Assembly: GCA_040757575.1 (NCBI GenBank)
Contig: JBFLXA010000006.1
Coordinates: 62,001 to 126,000 of the forward strand
Origin: PFJX01 sp040757575
Lineage (GTDB): Bacteria > Pseudomonadota > Gammaproteobacteria > Burkholderiales > Thiobacillaceae
Direction: 5' to 3'
Length of the DNA: 64,000 bases
Made by a program: the position numbers and the translations under genes. Numbering within the stretch: the first letter of the stretch is position 1; each line of letters starts with the position of its first letter. Under the pieces are notes generated by a model. It did no database searches, was not told where the DNA came from, and worked only from the letters and a program-made list of their open reading frames with translations. Of the stretch, positions 10,148-19,042 are shown piece by piece.

Positions 10148-10294
10148 GCTGGGCTCCTGGTGGGCAATAGCCGATTTTAACTGTCATCCCTTGGCAGTGG
10201 CTGGGCCATGCGCCTGTCTGTGTGCACATTTCCTGCGCATTTGTCGCTGATAATGGGTCGCCTACCATGCTTGGCTGTCCTTACCTAATCCGCC

Positions 10295-11701
10295 GTGCGC
10301 CTATCCATCCGTTTTAAACTGTTCCTGGCATTGCTGGTGGCCGTTACCCTGGTGATCGCGGCCATGTACGGCTTCATGCGCTGGTCCTTCCAGCAAGGCT
10401 TCGCCACTTTCCTCGACAGCCGCCAGCAGGCCCGGGTGGACCGGGTGGTGGCTCAACTGGCGGAAATCCATGCAGAGGAACAGGGCTGGGCCGGTCTGTA
10501 TCAGGACCGCAGGCGGTGGCGCTGGCTCACGGCGGAGGGACATGGGGGCTTTCCCCCGGGCCGTGCCATACCCGGCCGGGATGCGGAGGAGGATCGCTTT
10601 CATCCCAGGTTGCGGGAGCCCGGACTGGTGTTGCTGGATGCCAAGGGGCAGGTAGTGGTGGGGCGTATGCGGGAGGGGGAGTCCCTGCGGCGGACCCCCA
10701 TCAAGCAAGCCGGACAGGTGGTGGGTTACGTGGGTTACCGCCCCGGGCCCCCGGTGCTGGACCGGGTGGATGCCCAGTTCCGGGAATCCCAGCGGCGGGC
10801 CTTTCTGATCATCGCCCTCCTGGTGGGCAGCCTGGCGGTGGCATTGGCCTGGCCTCTGGCCAATACCTTGATCCGGCCCCTGCAGCGGGTGACGGAGGCG
10901 ACCCGGCATCTGGCTGCGGGTCGCTTCAGTACCCGGGTGCCGGATGGACGCCAGGATGAGCTGGGAGATCTGGCGCGCAATTTCAATGACATGGCCCAGG
11001 CCCTGGAGCGTACCGATGGGGCCCGACGTCAGTGGATGGCGGATATCTCCCACGAACTGCGCACTCCCCTGGCGGTCTTGCGGGCGGAACTGGAGGCCCT
11101 CCAGGACGGGGTACGTCCCCTGGATCAGACTGGGGTGGCCGCCTTGCAAGGGGATGTGGACCATCTCGGCCGTCTGGTGGATGACCTATACCAGCTTTCC
11201 ATGAGCGACCTGGGGGCCTTGAGCTACCACAAGCGGCCGGTGGACCCCATTGCCCTTCTGGAAGACGACGTGGACGCCCTGGCCGGGGAGTTCACCCGCC
11301 ATCATCTGGGGCTGGTGCTCCAGCCCGGCAGTGGCGCGGGAGTGACCATCCATGGGGATCCGGATCGTTTGTCCCAGTTGTTCCGCAACCTGTTGCAGAA
11401 CAGTCTGCGCTACACGGATGGGGGAGGGCGGCTGGAAATCCGTGCCACCCGCCAGGCCGGCTGGCTGCACCTGGATTTCTGCGATACGGTGCCGGGGGTG
11501 CCGGCCGAAGCCCTGCCCCGGCTGTTCGAGCGCTTCTACCGTGTGGAAGCCTCCCGGAACCGGGCCAGCGGCGGGGCGGGTCTGGGCCTGGCCATTTGCC
11601 GCAATATCGTCGAGGCCCACGGGGGGCGCATCGAGGCCCGGCCTTCGGACCTGGGCGGGGTGTGCATCCACCTGGAACTGCCCCTGGATGCCCGCCCATG
11701 A
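10295..11701 (+). CDS. baeS: Envelope-stress sensor histidine kinase (BaeS-like)
   Basis: 468 residues, GTG start. TM1 (about 9-28), a periplasmic sensor domain (30-165), TM2 (about 169-190), HAMP (190-245), then DHp with phospho-acceptor His253 in ISHELRTPLA. The ATPase domain has NLLQNSLRYTDGG (N box) and GGAGLGLAICRNIVEAHGG (G box). One oddity: the usual D-x-G-x-G block reads FCDTVPGVP, so its first Gly is Val-Pro shifted. The gene overlaps the response regulator by 4 nt (ATGA). A Spy-like chaperone gene follows, as expected for a Bae-type envelope stress circuit. Confidence 0.9.
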   Translation: MRLSIRFKLFLALLVAVTLVIAAMYGFMRWSFQQGFATFLDSRQQARVDRVVAQLAEIHAEEQGWAGLYQDRRRWRWLTAEGHGGFPPGRAIPGRDAEEDRFHPRLREPGLVLLDAKGQVVVGRMREGESLRRTPIKQAGQVVGYVGYRPGPPVLDRVDAQFRESQRRAFLIIALLVGSLAVALAWPLANTLIRPLQRVTEATRHLAAGRFSTRVPDGRQDELGDLARNFNDMAQALERTDGARRQWMADISHELRTPLAVLRAELEALQDGVRPLDQTGVAALQGDVDHLGRLVDDLYQLSMSDLGALSYHKRPVDPIALLEDDVDALAGEFTRHHLGLVLQPGSGAGVTIHGDPDRLSQLFRNLLQNSLRYTDGGGRLEIRATRQAGWLHLDFCDTVPGVPAEALPRLFERFYRVEASRNRASGGAGLGLAICRNIVEAHGGRIEARPSDLGGVCIHLELPLDARP

Positions 11702-12393
11702 GTGAACCGGCCCGCATTCTGGTGGTGGAGGACGAAGCCCGGCTGGCCAGCCTGCTGGTGGACTATCTCATGGCAGCCGGCTTTGAGGCCCAGGCCCTGG
11801 GTAACGGCCTGGACGTGGTGCCCTGGGTCCAGGCCCATGGTCTGGACCTGATCCTCCTGGACGTCATGCTGCCCGGCCGGGATGGGCTGGAGGTCTGCAA
11901 GGACATCCGCAGTTTCAGCCGGGTGCCCATAATCATGGCCACCGCCCGGGTGGACGAGATCGACCGGCTGTTGGGCCTGGAACTGGGGGCCGACGACTAC
12001 ATCTGCAAGCCCTACAGCCCCCGGGAGGTGGTGGCCCGGGTCAAGGCTGTGCTGCGCCGCACCCAGGCGTCCCCGCAACCGTCTTCCCCTGCAGTCCCGG
12101 CCGCCGGCCTGATCCTGGACAGCGGGGCCTACCGGGTGCGTTCGCAACTGGGGGAAGTGGAACTCACGGCGGTGGAATTCAAGCTGTTCGCCACCCTTTA
12201 CGCCGAACCTGGGCGCATCTATTCCCGCAGTCAGTTGATGGACCGCATCTACGCCGACCAGCGTATCGTCTCCGACCGCACCATAGACAGCCACATCAAG
12301 AAACTGCGCAAGAAACTGGCGGAACTGATGCCGGAGGGGGAGTTGATCCATTCCGTCTACGGCGCCGGCTACCGGTTTGAAGTCAGCCCCTGA
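11698..12393 (+). CDS. baeR: OmpR-family response regulator (BaeR-like)
   Basis: 231 residues from the ATG at 11698, overlapping the kinase stop. The receiver domain has the acidic pair in VVEDEARL, the phospho-acceptor Asp55 in LLDVMLPGRDG and the conserved Lys in YICKPYSPREVVAR. The C-terminal winged helix (about 130-229) includes LTAVEFKLFATL, the SDRTIDSHIKKLRKKL recognition region and the YGAGYRFE hairpin. YICKPYSPREVVARVKAVLRR is close to BaeR. It likely activates envelope-repair genes, and the Spy-like gene 115 bp downstream is the obvious candidate target. Confidence 0.9.
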   Translation: MSEPARILVVEDEARLASLLVDYLMAAGFEAQALGNGLDVVPWVQAHGLDLILLDVMLPGRDGLEVCKDIRSFSRVPIIMATARVDEIDRLLGLELGADDYICKPYSPREVVARVKAVLRRTQASPQPSSPAVPAAGLILDSGAYRVRSQLGEVELTAVEFKLFATLYAEPGRIYSRSQLMDRIYADQRIVSDRTIDSHIKKLRKKLAELMPEGELIHSVYGAGYRFEVSP

Positions 12394-12441
12394 AACTTCC
12401 TCATTTCTTGCACGCTTCATGCCGAATTCCTCCACGCTTGC

Positions 12442-12479
12442 CCCCTAGTCTGAGAGCCCAGGAAGACAGATTGTCTTCC
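12442..12479 (+). promoter_or_regulatory. Leader of the Spy-like gene: shared motif and inverted repeat
   Basis: CCCCTAGTCTGAGAGC (12442-12457) matches the motif before the exported protein gene at 5311. It is followed by a perfect inverted repeat, GGAAGACA-GAT-TGTCTTCC (12461-12479), 28 nt before the ATG. The repeat could be an operator for the adjacent response regulator or an mRNA hairpin. Confidence 0.4.
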
Positions 12480-12507
12480 GGTTCTCAACCGACCCAAGGA
12501 GCACGAC

Positions 12508-12909
12508 ATGAACGCGAAATTCAAGAAATCCCTGATTGCCCTGGCCGCCGTGGTGGCTGTGGGTGCCGGTATGTCCACCGCCATTGCCCGCCCTGGCGCC
12601 GGCCCTGACGAAGGCGCCCGGGTGGAATTCATGGCCAAGAAACTGCAATTGACCCCGGATCAGCAGGCCCAGATGAAGACCCTGTTCGAAGAACAGCGCC
12701 AGTTGCGGGAGCAGATGCGCGCCACCATGCAGGACCGGATGAAAAACATCCTCACCCAGGAACAGTTCGCCAAGCTGGAAGACATGCGCGAGCAGCGCAT
12801 GGAGCGCATGGAACGCAATCGCGGCAACGACCGGGGTCCCGGCATGGGCCGGGGCTGTGAGCGGGGCCAGGGGCAACCCCGGTCTGCCGGCCCCCAGGCA
12901 AGCCTGTAA
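12508..12909 (+). CDS. spy: Spy/CpxP-family periplasmic chaperone
   Basis: 133 residues, ATG preceded by AAGGAG. Signal peptide MNAKFKKSLIALAAVVAVGAGMSTAIA. The mature protein is almost all charged helix, with the hallmark LTPDQQAQMKTLFEEQR and ILTQEQFAKLEDMREQR segments (two LTxxQ motifs) that define the Spy/CpxP fold. These proteins are ATP-independent periplasmic chaperones or stress sensors. The tail is rich in Gly, Arg and Met (GPGMGRGCERG) and could bind metal. Its place straight after a BaeSR-like pair fits the E. coli Spy regulon. Confidence 0.85.
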   Translation: MNAKFKKSLIALAAVVAVGAGMSTAIARPGAGPDEGARVEFMAKKLQLTPDQQAQMKTLFEEQRQLREQMRATMQDRMKNILTQEQFAKLEDMREQRMERMERNRGNDRGPGMGRGCERGQGQPRSAGPQASL

Positions 12910-12946
12910 CCGATTCGGCTACGGCATTTCTGCCGTGACGAATAAA

Positions 12947-12974
12947 GCGAAAGGCCGCAGATGCGGCCCTTCGC
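12947..12974. terminator. Bidirectional terminator between spy and lpdA
   Basis: GCGAAAGGCCGC (12947-12958) pairs with GCGGCCCTTCGC (12963-12974) with one mismatch and a 4-nt loop. On the minus strand the stem is followed by TTTATT, so it should work best for the lpdA transcript. Confidence 0.7.
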
Positions 12975-12995
12975 AATTGAAGCAATGCCCGTCGC

Positions 12996-14741
12996 TTAAC
13001 GCTTTCTTGGTGGCAGCAGGTCAGTGATGGTGCCTTCCGCCATTTCAGCGGCAAAGCAGAGGGTCTCCGACAGGGTGGGGTGGGCGTGGATGGTGAGGCC
13101 GATGTCTTCCGCCGTGGCCCCCATTTCGATGGCCAGTACGGCTTCGGCCAGCAGCTCCCCGGCGTTGATGCCCACCAGGCCGGCGCCGATGACCCGGCCG
13201 GTTTCCTTGTCCATGATGAGTTTGGTCATGCCCTCGGTGCGGGCGATGGACAGGGCCCGGCCGCTTGCTACCCAGGGGAAGGCGCCTTTTTCGATGGCCA
13301 GGCCCTTGGCCTTGGCTTCGGTTTCGGTGACCCCTACCCAGGCCACTTCCGGGTCGGTATAGGCCACGGAGGGGATGACCAGGGCCTGGAATTCCACCTT
13401 GTGGCCGGCGATGACTTCTGCAGCCACCTTGCCTTCGTGCACGGCCTTGTGGGCCAGCATGGGCTGGCCGACGATATCCCCAATCGCAAAAATATGGGGC
13501 ACGTTGGTGCGCATCTGCTTGTCCACGGCGATGAAACCCCGCTCGTCCACGGCTACGCCAGCAGCTTCGGCGCCGATGGCCTTGCCGTTGGGGCGGCGGC
13601 CGATGGCCACCAGGACCCGGTCGAATTTCTCGGTGGTGCTGGCTTCGCCGGCCTTGAGGGTGACGTGGATGCCGTCCTTCTTGGCTTCCATGGCGGTGAC
13701 GCCGGTGTTAAGCAGGATTTTTTCGAAGCGTTTTTCCATACGCTTGTGCAGGGGCTTCACCAGATCCGCATCACAGCCGGGGATGAGCTGGCCCCCCAAT
13801 TCCACCACGGTGACCTTGCTGCCCAGGGCGTCGTACACCGTGCCCATTTCCAGGCCGATGATGCCGCCGCCAATGACCAGCAGGCGCTTGGGCACGTCCG
13901 CCAGGGCCAGGGCGCCGGTGGAGCTCATGACCCGGGGGTCATCCGGCTGGAAGGGCAGTTTGATGGCTTCGGAGCCGGCGGCGATGATGGCGTGGTCGAA
14001 GGAGAGGGTCTTGGTGCCTTCTGCACCGGCGACTTCCAGGGTGTTGGGGCCGGTGAACTTGGCCACGCCGTGCACCACGGTGACTTTGCGTTGCTTGGCC
14101 AGGGCGGCAAGGCCCCCGGTGAGCTTGCCCACCACGTCGTTGGCCTTCCAGGCCCGCAACTTGTCCAGGTCCACCTTGGGCTTGGCGAAGGTGACACCAT
14201 GCTCGCCCATCTCTTCCGCTTCGGTGATCAGGCGGGCGGTGTGCAGCAGGGCCTTGGAGGGAATGCAGCCCACGTTCAGGCACACGCCCCCCAGGCTGGG
14301 GAAACGCTCCACCAGCACCACCTGCTGGCCCAGGTCGGCAGCCCGGAAGGCGGCGGTGTAGCCACCAGGACCGGCACCGAGGACCAGGGTCTGGGCGTGG
14401 AGGTCGGCATTGCCGACCTGTGAAGGGGGAAGGGTTAAGGGGGAAGGGATAGGAGGCGCAGGGGGTTCACCCTTCTCCCTTCCCCCTTCTCCCTTTACCG
14501 CCTCTGCTGTCAGCAGAAGCACAGGCGACCCCTCCGACACCTTGTCCCCCACCTTCACCAGCAGTTTTTCCACCACGCCGGCCTGGGGGCAGGGGATGTC
14601 CATGGCCGCCTTGTCGGATTCCACGGTGATCAGGGCGGCGTCCTTGGCGATGGCGTCGCCGGGCTGGACCATGATCTCGATGATCTCCACATCCTTGAAA
14701 TTGCCGATGTCGGGGACCTTGATTTCTATGCTTTGGCTCAT
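12996..14741 (-). CDS. lpdA: Dihydrolipoyl dehydrogenase (E3) with N-terminal lipoyl domain
   Basis: 581 residues. The lipoyl domain (1-80) carries the lipoylated Lys44 in ESDKAAMDIP. The flavin enzyme follows: FAD motif GAGPGGYTAA, redox pair Cys154/Cys159 in GGVCLNVGCIPSK, NAD motif IGGGIIGLEMG, and the C-terminal HAHPTLSE base. It re-oxidises dihydrolipoamide of the pyruvate dehydrogenase complex. The linker (residues 82-108, VKGEGGREKGE then PIPSPLTLPPSQ) is encoded by a purine/pyrimidine heptad repeat that has been absorbed in frame. It is the last gene of aceE-aceF-lpdA; the aceF-lpdA gap is mostly a second copy of the same repeat type. Confidence 0.96.
   Translation of the reverse strand: MSQSIEIKVPDIGNFKDVEIIEIMVQPGDAIAKDAALITVESDKAAMDIPCPQAGVVEKLLVKVGDKVSEGSPVLLLTAEAVKGEGGREKGEPPAPPIPSPLTLPPSQVGNADLHAQTLVLGAGPGGYTAAFRAADLGQQVVLVERFPSLGGVCLNVGCIPSKALLHTARLITEAEEMGEHGVTFAKPKVDLDKLRAWKANDVVGKLTGGLAALAKQRKVTVVHGVAKFTGPNTLEVAGAEGTKTLSFDHAIIAAGSEAIKLPFQPDDPRVMSSTGALALADVPKRLLVIGGGIIGLEMGTVYDALGSKVTVVELGGQLIPGCDADLVKPLHKRMEKRFEKILLNTGVTAMEAKKDGIHVTLKAGEASTTEKFDRVLVAIGRRPNGKAIGAEAAGVAVDERGFIAVDKQMRTNVPHIFAIGDIVGQPMLAHKAVHEGKVAAEVIAGHKVEFQALVIPSVAYTDPEVAWVGVTETEAKAKGLAIEKGAFPWVASGRALSIARTEGMTKLIMDKETGRVIGAGLVGINAGELLAEAVLAIEMGATAEDIGLTIHAHPTLSETLCFAAEMAEGTITDLLPPRKR
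14421..14498. repeat. Heptad inverted repeat, in frame within lpdA
   Basis: The left arm 14421-14448 is made of 7-nt purine units (AAGGGGG, AAGGGTT, AAGGGGG, AAGGGAT). The right arm 14469-14498 is the matching pyrimidine series (ACCCTTC, TCCCTTC, CCCCTTC, TCCCTTT). It codes for the linker between the lipoyl and FAD domains. The boundary sequence ACCTGTGAAGGG is shared with the element at 14757. Confidence 0.85.
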
Positions 14742-14756
14742 GCTTGGGTAAACCTG

Positions 14757-14831
14757 TGAAGGGTAAAGGGGGAAGGGGGAAGGGTGGGGCCGTGGTGGGT
14801 TTGACCCTTCACCCTTTACCCTACCCCTTCA
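14757..14831. repeat. Heptad inverted repeat between aceF and lpdA
   Basis: The left arm 14757-14785 has units GAAGGGT, AAAGGGG, GAAGGGG, GAAGGGT. The right arm 14804-14831 is the inverted pyrimidine-rich series. The element fills nearly all of the 95-bp gap and can fold into a long hairpin in the aceEF-lpdA mRNA. Confidence 0.85.
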
Positions 14832-14836
14832 CGCAG

Positions 14837-16195
14837 TTAGAGCAACAACCGGCGCACGTCAGACAGCATCAGGCGCAGGTGGGTGGTGAAGCGGGCGCCG
14901 TCCGCGCCGTCGATGACCCGGTGGTCGTAGGACAGGGACATGGGCAGCACCAGGCGGGGCTCGAAGTTCTTGTGGGTCTTGTTCCACACCGGTTTGTAGT
15001 CGGCGCGGGAGAGGCCCAGGATGGCCACTTCGGGGCAGTTGATGATGGGGGTGAACTTGGTGCCGCCTATGCCTCCCAGGCTGGAGATGGTGAAGCAGCC
15101 GCCCTGCATTTCTTCCACCTTGAGCTTGCGTTCCCGGGCCCGGCTGGCGAGGTCTGCCATCTCCTTGGCGATGTCCATCACGTCCTTCTTGTTCACGTCC
15201 CGGATCACGGGCACCACCAGGCCGTCCGGGGTGTCGCAGGCGAAACCGATGTGGAAATACTTCTTCAGGATCAGGTTTTCCCCGTCCGGCGCCAGGGAGG
15301 CGTTGAAACTGGGGTAGGTGCGCAGGGCGTTCACCACGGCCTTCATCATGAAGGCCAGCAGGGTGAGCTTGACGCCTTTTTTGGCGGCGTCTTCCAGCAT
15401 GGATTTGCGGAAATCCTCAAGGTCGGTGATGTCCGCCTCGTCGAACTGGGTGACGTGGGGGGCGGTGACCCAGTTGCGGTGCAGGTTGGCGCCGGAGAGT
15501 TTCTTGATGCGGGACAGGGGCTGGGTGCCGATTTCGCCGAACTGGGTGAAGTCGATCACCGGCGCAGGCAGGATGCCCAGGCCAAAGCCGGCGGCGCCGC
15601 CGCCCATGGCTTCTGCCCGGGGTTTGGCCAGTTCGCCTTTCACCCAGGCCTGGACATCTTCCTTGCGGATGCGGCCCTTGGGACCAGTGCCCTTGATGTG
15701 GGCCAGGTCTGCCCCCAGTTCCCGGGCGTAGCGACGCACCGACGGGCTGGCGTGGGCGATCTTGCCGCCGTGCTGCACCGGGGCATGGCCCACCGGGTCT
15801 GGCCGGCCTTGGGGCTGGATGGGGGCAGGGACTTCCGGCACCGGGCGGGTGGGCGCAGGAATCTCCGCCGCTGGCGCAGGGGCAGGAGCAGTGGCAGGAG
15901 CTGGCTGGGGTGCAGGGGCCTCGGCTTTGACCGATGCGGGGGCAGGGGTCGCAGTATCCCCGGCCTCCAGAACCAGTACCAGGCTGCCTTCCGACACCTT
16001 GTCCCCCACCTTGACCTTGAGCTCCTTGACGGTGCCGGCCAGGGGGGAGGGGATGTCCATGGCGGCCTTGTCGGATTCCACGGTCATGATGGCGTCGTCG
16101 GCGGACAGGGTATCCCCGGGGGCCACCATGATCTCGATGATCTCGACATCCTTGAAATTGCCGATGTCCGGAACGAGGACTTCTTTGATGCTCAT
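14837..16195 (-). CDS. aceF: Dihydrolipoyllysine acetyltransferase (E2 of pyruvate dehydrogenase)
   Basis: 452 residues. One lipoyl domain (1-78) with Lys43 in ESDKAAMDIP, a long Ala/Pro linker (80-135), a peripheral subunit-binding domain (about 150-187, ASPSVRRYARELGADL then GRIRKEDVQAWV), and the catalytic domain ending in SLSYDHRVIDGADGARF with its active-site His. It transfers acetyl from lipoamide to CoA. Only one lipoyl domain is present, against three in E. coli; the extra domain on LpdA is the usual betaproteobacterial arrangement. It lies 14 bp after aceE. Confidence 0.96.
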   Translation of the reverse strand: MSIKEVLVPDIGNFKDVEIIEIMVAPGDTLSADDAIMTVESDKAAMDIPSPLAGTVKELKVKVGDKVSEGSLVLVLEAGDTATPAPASVKAEAPAPQPAPATAPAPAPAAEIPAPTRPVPEVPAPIQPQGRPDPVGHAPVQHGGKIAHASPSVRRYARELGADLAHIKGTGPKGRIRKEDVQAWVKGELAKPRAEAMGGGAAGFGLGILPAPVIDFTQFGEIGTQPLSRIKKLSGANLHRNWVTAPHVTQFDEADITDLEDFRKSMLEDAAKKGVKLTLLAFMMKAVVNALRTYPSFNASLAPDGENLILKKYFHIGFACDTPDGLVVPVIRDVNKKDVMDIAKEMADLASRARERKLKVEEMQGGCFTISSLGGIGGTKFTPIINCPEVAILGLSRADYKPVWNKTHKNFEPRLVLPMSLSYDHRVIDGADGARFTTHLRLMLSDVRRLLL

Positions 16196-16209
16196 GGTTC
16201 AGTCCTCTC

Positions 16210-18882
16210 TCATACGTTGACCGGGTTGGCCCGGTCGGCGTCGATACCGTATTTCTTGATGGCCTCAGCGGCCTTGGCGGCAGGGATTTCCCCGTCGTCC
16301 GCCAGGGCCTTGAGGGCCGCCAGCACTACATAGCGGCGGTCCACCTCGAAGAATTCCCGCAGGGCCTCCCGGGAATCGGAACGGCCGAAGCCGTCGGTGC
16401 CCAGGGTGACGTAGCGGCGTTTCACATAGGGCCGGATCTGGTCGGCGAAGGCCCGCATGTAGTCGGTGGAAGCGATGACGGGACCCTCGGTGCCGTCCAG
16501 GCACTGTTCCACGTAGCTGGTCTTCTGCTTCTTGTCCGGATGCAGCAGGTTCCAGCGATGGGTGTCCTGGGCTTCCCGGCGCAGTTCGTTGAAGCTGGTG
16601 GCGCTCCACACGTCGGCGGCGATGCCCCAGTCGGTTTCCAGCATCTCGGCGGCGGCGATCACCTCACGCAGGATGGTGCCGGAGCCCAAGAGCTGGACCC
16701 GGGGTTTCTTCGTCTTGCCTTTTGGCTTGGCGCCCTCCAAGAAACGGTACATGCCCTTGAGGATGCCCTTCTCGGCCCCCTTGGGCAGGGCCGGCTGGCT
16801 GTAGTTCTCGTTCATCACCGTGAGGTAATAGAACACGTCCTCCTGGTTTTCCACCATGCGGCGCAGGCCGTCCTGGATGATGACCGCCAGCTCGTAATGG
16901 AAGGTGGGGTCGTAGGAGATGCAGTTGGGGATCATGGCCGCCTGGAGGTGGGAATGCCCATCCTCGTGTTGCAGGCCTTCGCCGTTCAGGGTCGTGCGGC
17001 CGGCGGTGCCCCCCAGGAGGAAGCCCCGGGCGCGGCTGTCGCCGGCGGCCCAGGCCAGATCGCCGATGCGCTGGAAGCCGAACATGGAGTAGTAGATGTA
17101 GAAGGGCACCATCTGCACGCCGCTGACGCTGTAGGAGGTGGCAGCGGCCAGCCAGGAGCTGAAGGCGCCGGCTTCGTTGATGCCTTCCTCCAGGATCTGG
17201 CCTCCCTTGTCTTCCCGGTAGTACATCACCTGGTCGGAATCCACGGGCTCATAGAGCTGGCCCGCGGAGGAGTAGATGCCCACGGTGCGGAACAGACCTT
17301 CCATGCCGAAGGTGCGGGCTTCGTCCGGCACAATGGGGACGATGTGGCGGCCGATCGCCTTGTCCCGCAGCAGGGTGGTGAGGATGCGCACAAAGGCCAT
17401 GGTGGTGGAGATTTCCCGCTCGCCGGTGGCTTCCAGCATGGCCTGGAAGGCGGACAGCTCGGGCACCTTGAGGGGCTCGGCCTTCCGCCGCCGACTGGGC
17501 AGCGGGCCGCCCAGGGCGCTGCGGCAGGCCTTCATGTATTGCATTTCGGGGCTGTCTTCCGCCGGACGGTAGAAGGGCAGGGCCTCCAGCTGGTCGTCGG
17601 GAATGGGAATCTCGAAACGGTCCCGGAAGGCCCGCAGGGATTCCAGGTCCATCTTCTTCTGCTGGTGGGTGGGGTTCTGGGCTTCGCCGGCGGCGCCCAT
17701 GCCGTAGCCTTTCACGGTCTTGGCCAGGATGACGGTGGGCTGGCCGGTGTGCTTCACCGCCGCCGCATAGGCGGCGTAGACCTTGTAGGGATCATGACCA
17801 CCCCGGTTCAGGCGCCAGATGTCCTGGTCCGACATGGCGGCCACCATGTCCTTCAGTTCCGGATATTTGCCGAAGAAATGTTCCCGGGTGTAGGCGCCGC
17901 CCTTGGCCTTGAAGTTCTGGTATTCGCCGTCCACGCACTCTTCCATGCGCTTTTTCAACAGGCCCTTGGTATCCATGGCCAGCAAGGGGTCCCAGTAGGA
18001 GCCCCAGATCACCTTGATCACGTTCCAGCCGGCGCCCCGGAAGGCGGCTTCCAGTTCCTGGATGATCTTGCCGTTGCCCCGCACCGGGCCGTCCAGGCGT
18101 TGCAGGTTGCAGTTGACGACAAAGATCAGGTTGTCCAGTTTTTCCCGTGAGGCCAGGGTAATGGCTCCCAGGGTTTCCGGTTCGTCCGTCTCACCGTCGC
18201 CGAGGAAGGCCCAGACATGGCGGCCGGAGGTGTCGGAAATGCCCCGGTCGTGGAGGTATTTGAGGAAGCGGGCCTGGTAGATTGCGGTGATGGGGCCCAG
18301 GCCCATGGACACCGTGGGGAACTGCCAGAACTCTGGCATCAGCCAGGGGTGGGGGTAGGAGGGAATGCCCTTGCCGGCAGCTTCCTGGCGAAAATTGCTG
18401 AACTGCTCTTCGCTGATGCGCCCTTCAAGGAAGGCACGGGCGTAGATGCCGGGAGCGGAATGGCCCTGGAAATAAACCAGATCTGCGCCGTGTTCCGCGT
18501 CCGGGCCCTTGAAGAAGTGGTTGAAGCCTACTTCATACAGGGTGGCGGCGGACTGGTAGCTGGCGATGTGGCCGCCTACGCCGGGTGCCTTTTCGTTGGC
18601 CCGCATCACGCAGGCCACGGCGTTCCAGCGGATCAGGCTCTTGATGCGGTGCTCCATGGAGGGGTCGCCAGCATGCTTTTCCTGCATGTGCACGGGTATG
18701 GTGTTCACATAGGCCGTGGTGGCGTTGTAGGGCAGGTAGGCGCCGGAGCGGCGGGCCTTGTCGATCAGGCGCTCCAGCAGATAGTGGGCCCGTTCGACCC
18801 CTTCCTCTTCAATGACGGCGGCCAGGGCGTCCAGCCATTCACGGGTTTCCTGAGGATCGATGTCAGGGGTTTTGTCAGGCAT
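16210..18882 (-). CDS. aceE: Pyruvate dehydrogenase E1 component (homodimeric type)
   Basis: 890 residues, close to E. coli AceE (887). The thiamine diphosphate motif is intact: GDGETDEPE near residue 230, with the NCNLQRLDGPVRGNGKI block completing it. Other family segments are YFQGHSAPGIYARAFLEGR and LGTDGFGRSDSREALREFFEVD. It decarboxylates pyruvate and reductively acetylates E2. It is the first gene of the aceE-aceF-lpdA operon on the minus strand. The 160-bp divergent gap with the aminopeptidase gene should hold its promoter; no PdhR-type operator could be assigned. Confidence 0.97.
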   Translation of the reverse strand: MPDKTPDIDPQETREWLDALAAVIEEEGVERAHYLLERLIDKARRSGAYLPYNATTAYVNTIPVHMQEKHAGDPSMEHRIKSLIRWNAVACVMRANEKAPGVGGHIASYQSAATLYEVGFNHFFKGPDAEHGADLVYFQGHSAPGIYARAFLEGRISEEQFSNFRQEAAGKGIPSYPHPWLMPEFWQFPTVSMGLGPITAIYQARFLKYLHDRGISDTSGRHVWAFLGDGETDEPETLGAITLASREKLDNLIFVVNCNLQRLDGPVRGNGKIIQELEAAFRGAGWNVIKVIWGSYWDPLLAMDTKGLLKKRMEECVDGEYQNFKAKGGAYTREHFFGKYPELKDMVAAMSDQDIWRLNRGGHDPYKVYAAYAAAVKHTGQPTVILAKTVKGYGMGAAGEAQNPTHQQKKMDLESLRAFRDRFEIPIPDDQLEALPFYRPAEDSPEMQYMKACRSALGGPLPSRRRKAEPLKVPELSAFQAMLEATGEREISTTMAFVRILTTLLRDKAIGRHIVPIVPDEARTFGMEGLFRTVGIYSSAGQLYEPVDSDQVMYYREDKGGQILEEGINEAGAFSSWLAAATSYSVSGVQMVPFYIYYSMFGFQRIGDLAWAAGDSRARGFLLGGTAGRTTLNGEGLQHEDGHSHLQAAMIPNCISYDPTFHYELAVIIQDGLRRMVENQEDVFYYLTVMNENYSQPALPKGAEKGILKGMYRFLEGAKPKGKTKKPRVQLLGSGTILREVIAAAEMLETDWGIAADVWSATSFNELRREAQDTHRWNLLHPDKKQKTSYVEQCLDGTEGPVIASTDYMRAFADQIRPYVKRRYVTLGTDGFGRSDSREALREFFEVDRRYVVLAALKALADDGEIPAAKAAEAIKKYGIDADRANPVNV

Positions 18883-19005
18883 GGAATGTCTCTCCGAGCG
18901 GATGTTCTTTGTCCCGGCCCATGCTACTGGAATCGGGTTTCATGGAACAATCGATGTGTTTAAAACCCGAGAATTATCCTGGCTTGGCCAAAGGCGGGTC
19001 AATTT

Positions 19006-19022
19006 TCAATACTCAGTATTGA
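19006..19022. promoter_or_regulatory. Perfect palindrome in the aceE/aminopeptidase divergent region
   Basis: TCAATACT-C-AGTATTGA, an 8-bp perfect inverted repeat around a single base, lies in an AT-rich stretch 20 bp before the aminopeptidase start and about 120 bp before aceE. It is a plausible operator; the cognate regulator is unknown. Confidence 0.4.
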
Positions 19023-19042
19023 GTTATTCAATGAGTTAAAGG

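Noticed and set aside
14421..14831. Heptad repeats considered as a CRISPR array
   Set aside because: Units are 7 nt, purine-only, without spacers, and occur as inverted arms.
14744..16333. 529-codon plus-strand frame opposite aceF
   Set aside because: Gly/His-rich shadow of aceF running through the repeat; no family match.
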